A stretch of 35,673 nucleotides of DNA, from positions 1 through 35,673 of the forward strand of contig JAZNGA010000050.1 of the NCBI GenBank assembly GCA_045576235.1. The letters are read 5' to 3'. Shown here piece by piece: positions 1-6,648 of this stretch. The DNA comes from SIG437 sp045576235. GTDB lineage: Bacteria; Bacillota; Clostridia; UBA1381; UBA9506. The number at the start of each line of letters is the position of its first letter. Position 1 is the stretch's first letter. The notes beneath the pieces were generated by a model. That model saw only the letters and a program-made list of their open reading frames with translations, searched no databases and had not been told where the DNA came from. The position numbers and the translations under genes were made by a program.

Positions 1-334
1 AAAAGATTTAATAAGACTGCTTTTAAAAGCTAAAAAACAAGACGAATCTGGGGGATTATTTTCCGTTAAATAAGGAAAAATTTCCTTAAAATATATTTTA
101 TTCCAAAAATAAAACCACAAATTCTCCACTATTATACATTATACTACCTAATTTTTTTCATTTCAAGTCTGTTCACAATTTGTTTACAATTAAATTCGCC
201 TATTTTTCTTAATTTTATGATTGACTTTTAATCAAAAGTATATACTTTTTTAGAATCAAAACAAAAAAATGCCAACATCTTTATAAAACAAAATAAAAAA
301 CACCAATATTGTTATTTTTATTTTACTTTTTTTG
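1..334. other. AT-rich upstream region without a gene
   Basis: This stretch is very AT-rich, with many runs of A and T and no reading frame with a ribosome binding site. I see no riboswitch-like conserved core. It probably holds the upstream control region of the sugar cluster, whose recognisable -10 element follows at 335-343. Confidence 0.5.
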
Positions 335-343
335 TGATATAAT
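335..343 (+). promoter_or_regulatory. Extended -10 promoter of the oxidoreductase cluster
   Basis: The bases read TG-A-TATAAT, a perfect extended -10 element, about 40 bases before the first start codon. At the usual 17-base spacing the -35 region is only a T-rich stretch (TTTTTA at 315-320), so the extended -10 probably carries recognition. Inferred from sequence alone. Confidence 0.6.
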
Positions 344-383
344 TGGTTGTAGAGTTAAAAATTTTATAATTGGGGTGATTTAG

Positions 384-1592
384 TTGAAAAAACTCGTGTT
401 AATCGGTTCTGGACAAAGAGGCTTTACCCATGTTTCCGCTTTGAAAAGAGAACTCCCGAATGATGTTTCATTAGAAGGTGTTTATGACAAAAACCCTCTC
501 CGCGCAGAATACACATGCAAAGAATGTGGCGGAAAAAAAGTGTATTATGATTTCGACACATGTCTTGATGAAGTCAAGCCTGATATTGTGTTCATATGCA
601 CAATGGACTGCAACCACCATGAATATGCTATTCGTGCTATGGAAAAGGGCTATGATGTTATGCTTGAAAAGCCTATGACAATAGATAAGGAAAAATGCCT
701 TGCTATTTTAGAAACAGAAAGAAAAACAGGCAAAAAAGTCACTGTCACTTTCAACTGCAGATTTATGCCTTTCTTCTCTGCTATCAAGAAGCTTTTAAAC
801 GAAAAAGTTGTGGGCGACATTTTGCATGTTGACCTTCGCTGGACGCTTGACCGCTCACATGGTGCTTCCTATTTCAGAAGATGGCATCGCTACATTGAAA
901 ATTCAGGCGGTCTTTTAGTTCATAAGGCGACTCACCATTTTGACATTGTTAACTGGCTCATCGGTCAATCTCCTGTTGAAGTTTCTGCTTTTGGCTCACT
1001 TAAATTCTATGGCGCAAACGGCGACAGAAAAGGAGAAAGATGCTCCACTTGCCCCGGCAAAGATGATTGCCCATATTACTCAGATGTATGTACAATTCCA
1101 CATATGAAAGAACTTTATTTTGACGCAGAAAAGGAAGATGGCTACATTCGCGACAGGTGCCTCTTTGATAAAGACATCAACATCTATGATAACATGGCTG
1201 TTAATGTTAAATATGACTCAGGTGCCGCTCTCTCTTATTCACTCGTTGCATACAGCCCATATGAAGGCTGGGATTTAGTGATAACAGGAACGGAAGGAAG
1301 GCTCGAGGCTAAAACTCCATCGCCTGCCGCTGACCCCTTTGAGCATATGAAATTCTTTGCTCCAAACGGAGATGTGACAGAATATCATGTTAAAAAGCTC
1401 ACAGGCGACCACGGCGGAAGTGACAAAATTATGAGAAGAATGCTGTTTAAAGGCGATGTGCCCGACACTATGGGAAGACTTGCTTCAAGCATCGATGGTG
1501 CAGAATCTCTCTTAATCGGCGCTTGTGCAAACGAATCAATCAAAACAGGAAAAATTGTCAACTTAGCAGAAATTATTAAAGATTATAAGTAA
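384..1592 (+). CDS. Gfo/Idh/MocA family oxidoreductase (copy 1)
   Basis: This is a cytoplasmic NAD(P)-dependent sugar or cyclitol dehydrogenase family protein of 402 residues; the substrate is unknown. The Rossmann motif GSGQRG lies at about residues 8-13 and the family motif LEKPM at about 94-98. A C-terminal sheet domain includes VHKATHHFD near 179-187. It has a cysteine cluster (C220, C223, C229, C259) and a CxxC at 45-48. The start is TTG, chosen because GGGGTGAT lies five bases upstream. It is the first gene of the cluster and is followed after 28 bases by a close paralogue. The family is secure; a role on host glycan sugars is only inference from neighbours. Confidence 0.9.
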   Translation: MKKLVLIGSGQRGFTHVSALKRELPNDVSLEGVYDKNPLRAEYTCKECGGKKVYYDFDTCLDEVKPDIVFICTMDCNHHEYAIRAMEKGYDVMLEKPMTIDKEKCLAILETERKTGKKVTVTFNCRFMPFFSAIKKLLNEKVVGDILHVDLRWTLDRSHGASYFRRWHRYIENSGGLLVHKATHHFDIVNWLIGQSPVEVSAFGSLKFYGANGDRKGERCSTCPGKDDCPYYSDVCTIPHMKELYFDAEKEDGYIRDRCLFDKDINIYDNMAVNVKYDSGAALSYSLVAYSPYEGWDLVITGTEGRLEAKTPSPAADPFEHMKFFAPNGDVTEYHVKKLTGDHGGSDKIMRRMLFKGDVPDTMGRLASSIDGAESLLIGACANESIKTGKIVNLAEIIKDYK

Positions 1593-1620
1593 ATATTTTT
1601 ATCAAACGAGGTGTTTATTA

Positions 1621-2835
1621 ATGAAAAAATTGGTGTTAATTGGAGCAGGCAGCAGAGCTTTTTCGCATATTGCTGGATTAAGGGAAGAACTCCCGAATGA
1701 TGTTTCATTAGAAGGTGTTTATGACAAAAACCCTCTCCGTGCAAAATACACATGTGAAAAATGCGGCGGCAAGAAAGTGTATTATGATTTCGACACATGT
1801 CTTGATGAAGTTAAGCCTGACATCGTTTTCATCTGCACAATGGACTGCAACCATCACGAATATGCTATTCGCGCTATGGAAAAGGGCTACGATGTTATGC
1901 TTGAAAAGCCTATGACGACCGATAAAGAAAAATGTCTTCAGATTTTAGAGGCAGAAAAGAGAACAGGCAAAAAAGTCACAGTTACTTTCAATATGAGATT
2001 TCAACCTATCTTCTCTGCTATCAAAGAGCTTTTAGATAAAAAAGTGGTTGGTGACATTTTACATGTTGACCTTCGCTGGACTCTTGACCGCTTGCACGGT
2101 GCTGATTATTTCAGAAGATGGCATCGCTACATTGAAAATTCAGGCGGTCTCTTAGTACATAAAGCAACTCACCATTTTGATGCAGTTAACTGGCTCATCG
2201 GTCAGTCTCCCGTTGAAGTTTCAGCTTTTGGTTCACTCAAATTCTATGGTGCAAACGGCGACAGAAAGGGAGAAAGATGCTCCACTTGCCCCGGCAAAGA
2301 TGATTGCGCACTCTTTAGAGATTATTCCGCTGACCCTCATATGAGAGGATTATATTTTGATGCAGAGCAGGAAGATGGATATTTCCGTGACAGATGCGTG
2401 TTTGATAAAGACATCAACATCTATGACAATATGGCTGTTAATGTTAAATATGATTCAGGCGCGGCACTTTCGTATTCTCTTGTTGCATATAGCCCCTATG
2501 AAGGCTGGGATTTAATCGTGACGGGAACAGATGGAAGGTTAGAGGCTAAATATAAAGCCTGGAGATATGACCCGGATGACTTCACTCATATAAAAATCTT
2601 TGCACCAAACGGAGATGTGACGGAGCATCATATTAAAAAGCTTTCAGGTGACCATGGCGGAAGCGATAAATTAATGAGAAGAATGCTGTTTAAAGGCGAT
2701 ATGCCCGACACTATGGGAAGACTTGCTTCAAGCATCGATGGTGCAGAATCTCTCTTAATCGGCGCTTGTGCAAACGAATCAATCAAAACAGGAAAAATTG
2801 TTAACTTGGCAGAAATTATTAAAGATTATAAATAA
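1621..2835 (+). CDS. Gfo/Idh/MocA family oxidoreductase (copy 2)
   Basis: A 404-residue tandem paralogue of the preceding gene with the same architecture: nucleotide-binding motif GAGSRA, LEKPM, VHKATHHFD and a cysteine cluster. It starts with ATG after GAGGTG. The proteins are near identical over long blocks and differ mostly around residues 230-255 and 310-320. Copy 2 lacks the extra cysteine that follows the CxxC-x5-C motif in copy 1 but keeps the other four. The last ~100 coding bases are almost identical between the copies, suggesting recent duplication or gene conversion. The changed patches could alter substrate preference. The deaminase gene follows after 13 bases. Confidence 0.9.
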   Translation: MKKLVLIGAGSRAFSHIAGLREELPNDVSLEGVYDKNPLRAKYTCEKCGGKKVYYDFDTCLDEVKPDIVFICTMDCNHHEYAIRAMEKGYDVMLEKPMTTDKEKCLQILEAEKRTGKKVTVTFNMRFQPIFSAIKELLDKKVVGDILHVDLRWTLDRLHGADYFRRWHRYIENSGGLLVHKATHHFDAVNWLIGQSPVEVSAFGSLKFYGANGDRKGERCSTCPGKDDCALFRDYSADPHMRGLYFDAEQEDGYFRDRCVFDKDINIYDNMAVNVKYDSGAALSYSLVAYSPYEGWDLIVTGTDGRLEAKYKAWRYDPDDFTHIKIFAPNGDVTEHHIKKLSGDHGGSDKLMRRMLFKGDMPDTMGRLASSIDGAESLLIGACANESIKTGKIVNLAEIIKDYK

Positions 2836-2848
2836 AGGAGAAAATATT

Positions 2849-3589
2849 ATGGAAATCAGAGTATGTAAAGATAAGGTTGCTTTAGGTAAAAGCGCAGCAG
2901 AATACACAGCGTCGCTTCTAAACAAAGCAATTGAGGAAAAAGGAAGCGCAAGAATCATTCTTTCAACAGGAGCATCACAGTTTGACACAATCTCAGCTTT
3001 GGTTGAAACAGATGTTGACTGGAGCAAGGTTGAGATGTTCCACTTAGACGAATATGTTGACCTTCCCGAGACACATATTGCAAGCTTCAGAAAATACTTA
3101 AAAGAGCGTTTCACAAGCAAGGTTAACTTAAAGGCTGCTCACTTTGTTGACGGAACAAAAGAAGGAATCGCTAAATTAACAGAAGAATTAAGAAAAGCAA
3201 AAGTTGATGTAGGCTTGATCGGAATCGGAGAAAATGGTCACATCGCATTCAACGATCCCCCGGCAGACTTTGACACAAAAGAAGCATATATCGTTGTTGA
3301 TTTGGACGAAAAATGCAAAAAACAGCAGGTTGGCGAAGGCTGGTTTGCTAAAGCTGACGATGTTCCGAAGCAGGCAGTTTCTATGACTGTTTATCAGATT
3401 ATGCAGTGTGAAAACATTGTTTCATGTGTTCCCTACGCTGTTAAAGCAGATGCAATAGAGAGCACACTCAAAGAAGATGTCACAAACATTGTTCCTGCAA
3501 CAATTTTAAAGACACATGATAGCTTCGTTCTTTATGCTGACAGCGACTCATTTGCTAAAGTAGTTGCAAAAGACATCCTTTGGAAATAA
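2849..3589 (+). CDS. Glucosamine-6-phosphate deaminase-like protein (NagB family)
   Basis: A 246-residue sugar-phosphate isomerase/deaminase of the NagB/6-phosphogluconolactonase fold. The phosphate loop LSTGASQ is near residues 38-44, the HLDEY motif with the likely base D67 is present, and GIGENGHIAFND at 125-136 carries the catalytic histidine H131. In family members these residues convert glucosamine-6-phosphate to fructose-6-phosphate plus ammonia. ATG at 2849 is chosen because AAAGGAG lies just upstream; longer in-frame starts fall inside the previous gene. The C-terminal part (MTVYQIMQCENIV) departs from classical NagB, so the true substrate may be another amino-sugar phosphate. It is the last gene before a terminator. 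Confidence 0.85.
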   Translation: MEIRVCKDKVALGKSAAEYTASLLNKAIEEKGSARIILSTGASQFDTISALVETDVDWSKVEMFHLDEYVDLPETHIASFRKYLKERFTSKVNLKAAHFVDGTKEGIAKLTEELRKAKVDVGLIGIGENGHIAFNDPPADFDTKEAYIVVDLDEKCKKQQVGEGWFAKADDVPKQAVSMTVYQIMQCENIVSCVPYAVKADAIESTLKEDVTNIVPATILKTHDSFVLYADSDSFAKVVAKDILWK

Positions 3590-3600
3590 TTTTTAAAGCA

Positions 3601-3647
3601 ACCGACAAAGGCCATGTTTAAATTTGACCTTTGTCGGTTATTTTTTA
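3601..3647 (+). terminator. Rho-independent terminator after the nagB-like gene
   Basis: ACCGACAAAGG at 3601-3611 pairs perfectly with CCTTTGTCGGT at 3628-3638 and is followed by a T-rich run. It separates the oxidoreductase/deaminase transcript from the hydrolase pair, which has its own promoter. Confidence 0.9.
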
Positions 3648-3659
3648 TGCTAAAATCGC

Positions 3660-3688
3660 TTGCATCGCCCATAAAAAGGGGATATAAT
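3660..3688 (+). promoter_or_regulatory. Sigma-A promoter of the ceramidase-like pair
   Basis: TTGCAT (3660-3665) and TATAAT (3683-3688) are separated by 17 bases, directly after the terminator and 36 bases before the next start codon. The two hydrolase genes can therefore be expressed independently of the dehydrogenases. Confidence 0.85.
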
Positions 3689-3724
3689 GTAATCAAATTT
3701 ATTATAAACACCAGGAGGCCAGTT

Positions 3725-5011
3725 ATGAGAGCATCATTTTATGAAGTGGATATCACGCCACCTATCGGCGGATATATGTGGGGATATTATACCAAGCGCA
3801 TTGCAGAGGATGTTTTGGACAGACTTTATGCTAAAGCACTTGTGGTAGAAGATAATGGCAGCATTGCAGCTATGGTCGCTGTTGATGTTTGTGTTTTACC
3901 ACCCGAGCTTCACGACATTGTAACAAAGAGAATTTATGAATATACGGGCATCTCCCCTGATTGTGTGAGCATAAGTGCAACACACACCCACAAGGGAATC
4001 CCGATTTTAGATTCAGACGAAATCAAATGCTATGCAGATGAACCATACAAAGATGTGTGCTATCGTCTCATTGCTGATGCAGTCATCCTCGCTTATAAAA
4101 GACTCGGCGACGATGAGGTCAGCGTCAGCTACGGCACGGGAATTGCCGATGGCGTTGGCTACTTACGCAACGGAGAGCTTGATGATGGAACATATGTTTC
4201 TCAACTCAGAGGCAGAAAAAACATTGTTCGCACATTAGGCGAACTTGATAAGTCAGTCAATGTTCTTTCCTTCTCTAAAGGAGGCAAAAAGATTGGTGCT
4301 GTTGTCAATTTCTCATGTCATCTCGATGCCACAGGCGGCTACATGGCATATAGTGCTGATTATGCAGGCGTTGTTTCCGATATTCTCAAAGAAAAATATG
4401 GCAACGATTTTGTGAGCCTTTTCTTAACGGGTGCTTGCGGAAACATAGGTCATGTCAGCCACGACGAAAGCGTTCCCAAAAGCAACTATATTGGAATGGG
4501 AACCATAGTAGGCGAAGAGGCTATCAGAGTCATTGAAAATTCCAAGCCCACAAACGGCACTGTTTCTGTTTGCAAGGAAATGATTAAGGTCGAAAAAAGA
4601 GAGCTTGACGACGACGCAATAAATAGATACATTGATAACCTTGAAAAAGAAACAGTAAACCACAATATCTCTCTGCGCACCCTTAATAATTATATGTTTT
4701 ATAAAAACACAAATGAGAAACCCTATGCCGAGCTTTATTTTCAGGTTATAAAAATTGGTGATGTTGCAATTGCTATCCTGCCGGGCGAAATTTATTCAGG
4801 CATAGGAATTGCTATCAAAGAAAAATCACCCTATGAAAAAACATTTGTTGCAGAGCTTTCAAATAGCTACTGTGGCTATGTTCCCCTAAAGGAACTTTTT
4901 TGCGAAAAAAGCTTTTTCTACGAGTCAATGGCTTGCGCTCATAGTTGCCTTGCGCACAACGCATCCGACATCTTCGTTGAAAAAACACTTGAGCTTTTAA
5001 ATAGGGTGTAA
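3725..5011 (+). CDS. Neutral/alkaline ceramidase-like metal hydrolase (copy 1)
   Basis: A 428-residue protein resembling the N-terminal catalytic domain of neutral ceramidases (PF04734-like). It has DITPPIGGYMWG at the N-terminus, SATHTHKG (H87/H89), FSCHLD (H199), YSADYAG near 210, FLTGACGNIGH near 233-243, LPGEIYSGIG (E355) and SNSYCGYVP (Y382/Y385). These correspond to the two His, one Glu and one Tyr zinc ligands of characterised ceramidases. No signal peptide is visible, so unlike secreted ceramidases it should be cytoplasmic. ATG at 3725 follows AGGAGG; an earlier in-frame start would lie inside the terminator and promoter. The substrate could be an amide-linked sugar derivative rather than ceramide. 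Confidence 0.82.
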   Translation: MRASFYEVDITPPIGGYMWGYYTKRIAEDVLDRLYAKALVVEDNGSIAAMVAVDVCVLPPELHDIVTKRIYEYTGISPDCVSISATHTHKGIPILDSDEIKCYADEPYKDVCYRLIADAVILAYKRLGDDEVSVSYGTGIADGVGYLRNGELDDGTYVSQLRGRKNIVRTLGELDKSVNVLSFSKGGKKIGAVVNFSCHLDATGGYMAYSADYAGVVSDILKEKYGNDFVSLFLTGACGNIGHVSHDESVPKSNYIGMGTIVGEEAIRVIENSKPTNGTVSVCKEMIKVEKRELDDDAINRYIDNLEKETVNHNISLRTLNNYMFYKNTNEKPYAELYFQVIKIGDVAIAILPGEIYSGIGIAIKEKSPYEKTFVAELSNSYCGYVPLKELFCEKSFFYESMACAHSCLAHNASDIFVEKTLELLNRV

Positions 5012-5066
5012 TAATTTCCAGAATCAAGATTAATATGCTAAACGATTAAAAAAAGGAGAAAAAATT

Positions 5067-6344
5067 ATGAAAGCATCTTTTTACGAAGTTGATATTACGC
5101 CACCTATCGGCGGATATATGTGGGGACAATATGTTAAGGTTATTGCAGAAGATGTCGCTGACAGACTTCACGCCAAAGCGCTTGTGGTAGAAGATAGTGG
5201 AAACATTGCAGCTATGGTCGCTGTTGATGCCTGCGTTTTGTCGCCTGAACTTCATGACATCGTCACAAAAAGAATTTATGAATATACGGGAATTTCCCCT
5301 GAATGTGTGAGCATAAATGCAACACACACTCATAAAGGAGCTCCGATTCTTGATTCACCTGAACTTAAATGCTATGGCGACGCCCCATATAAAGATGTTT
5401 GCTATCGTCTCATTGCTGATGCTGTCATTCTTGCATATAAAAGGCTTGACGATGAAGAGGTCGAAGTCAGCTATGGCACGGGAATTGCCAAAGAAGTCGG
5501 CTACATACGCGATGCAGAGCTTGATGACGGAACATATGTCACACAATTAAGAGGCAGAAAAAACATTGTTCGTTTCTTAGGCGAAATAGACGAATCAGTC
5601 AATGTTCTCACATTCTCTAAGGGTGGCAAGAAAATAGGCTCTATTGTCAATTTTTCATGTCACCTCGACTCTGTAGGCGCCAGAAGGGCATATAGTGCTG
5701 ACTACGCCGGTGTCGTTTCTAAGATTCTCAAAGAAAAATATGGCAATGATTTTGTGTGCCTTTTCTTAACAGGTGCTTGCGGAAATGTCGGACACACTAA
5801 TCCTGATGAAAACATCCCGAAAAGTAACTATCTTGGAATGGGTGCTATAGTTGGTGAAGAGGCTATCAGAGTTATTGAAAATTCCGAGCCTGTTCATGGC
5901 AGTGTTTCTGTTTGCAAGGAACTGGTAAAAATAGAAAAAAGAGAGCTTGATGACGACGCAATGGATAGATACATCGACAGAGAAACAGGAAAACTCAAGC
6001 TGGATCCGTTCTTTTTGAGAAATTACATGGCATATAAAAACATGAACGAGGAAACATTTGCTGAGCTTTATTTTCAGGTTATAAAAATCGGCGATGTTGC
6101 TATCACGCTTCTCCCCGGTGAAGTTTATGCCGCTATTGGACTTTCAATAAAAGAAAAATCTCCATACAAGAGAACAATTATTGCAGAGCTTTCAAATAAC
6201 TACTGTGGTTATATTCCATTAAAAGAACTCTATGGTGATAATTGCCTGCTCTATGAGACAATGGCTTGCCATCATAGCTGTCTCAGGGAAGACGCCTCTG
6301 ACATTGTTGAGGAAAAAGCTCTTGAGCTTTTGAATAAAGTGTGA
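5067..6344 (+). CDS. Neutral/alkaline ceramidase-like metal hydrolase (copy 2)
   Basis: A 425-residue tandem paralogue of the previous gene that keeps all its motifs: DITPPIGGYMWG, NATHTHKG, FSCHLD, YSADYAG, FLTGACGN, LPGEVYAAIG and SNNYCGYIP. The start ATG follows AAAGGAG. No promoter is evident in the 55-base gap, so the pair is probably co-transcribed. The largest differences are after residue 300 and near the C-terminus, which may tune substrate choice. As in copy 1 there is no signal peptide. A strong hairpin lies just after the stop codon. Confidence 0.82.
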   Translation: MKASFYEVDITPPIGGYMWGQYVKVIAEDVADRLHAKALVVEDSGNIAAMVAVDACVLSPELHDIVTKRIYEYTGISPECVSINATHTHKGAPILDSPELKCYGDAPYKDVCYRLIADAVILAYKRLDDEEVEVSYGTGIAKEVGYIRDAELDDGTYVTQLRGRKNIVRFLGEIDESVNVLTFSKGGKKIGSIVNFSCHLDSVGARRAYSADYAGVVSKILKEKYGNDFVCLFLTGACGNVGHTNPDENIPKSNYLGMGAIVGEEAIRVIENSEPVHGSVSVCKELVKIEKRELDDDAMDRYIDRETGKLKLDPFFLRNYMAYKNMNEETFAELYFQVIKIGDVAITLLPGEVYAAIGLSIKEKSPYKRTIIAELSNNYCGYIPLKELYGDNCLLYETMACHHSCLREDASDIVEEKALELLNKV

Positions 6345-6361
6345 TTTCATTCATAAAAACA

Positions 6362-6405
6362 AAAAGTGCTGTAGCAAAATGATTTCATTTTGCTACAGCA
6401 CTTTT
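6362..6405. terminator. Strong hairpin terminator after the hydrolase pair
   Basis: A 21-base arm starting AAAAGTGCTGTAGC (6362-6382) pairs perfectly with 6385-6405, which ends in TTTT. The A run before the first arm means it could also act in the other direction. Confidence 0.85.
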
Positions 6406-6429
6406 AGGCTGGACGGAAAATAGCGCAGA

Positions 6430-6500
6430 TTGGACAAACTGAACCCGTAGGGGTTACCCGAAGGCGTACGATTGTACGCCGAGAGGTGAAGTTTGTTCAA
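6430..6500. repeat. Cloverleaf-like structured element
   Basis: An outer 11-base-pair stem joins TTGGACAAACT (6430-6440) to AGTTTGTTCAA (6490-6500). It encloses two hairpins: AACCC/GGGTT (6442-6455) and GGCGTAC/GTACGCC (6463-6480). It lies between two terminators of opposite direction and matches no RNA family I recognise. It may be an intergenic repeat or a small RNA fold. Along with the flanking terminators it accounts for most of the 300-base gap here. Confidence 0.55.
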
Positions 6501-6510
6501 AACACAAGGC

Positions 6511-6544
6511 ATAAAAAAGGAATTCGCCAAATAGCGAATTCCTT
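6511..6544 (-). terminator. Terminator of the UPF0182/ftsY operon
   Basis: AAGGAATTCGC (6517-6527) and GCGAATTCCTT (6534-6544) form a perfect stem. Read on the minus strand it is followed by six T residues, so it ends the long minus-strand operon. Confidence 0.85.
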
Positions 6545-6648
6545 CCTTGACCTTACTGCTTTATTGATTTTCAGTAAACAATCAAATGTTTTTTAAGCCT
6601 TTTCTTTGCCTTGTGTGGTATGCGCTATTATCTACAGCCCATTTTTCT

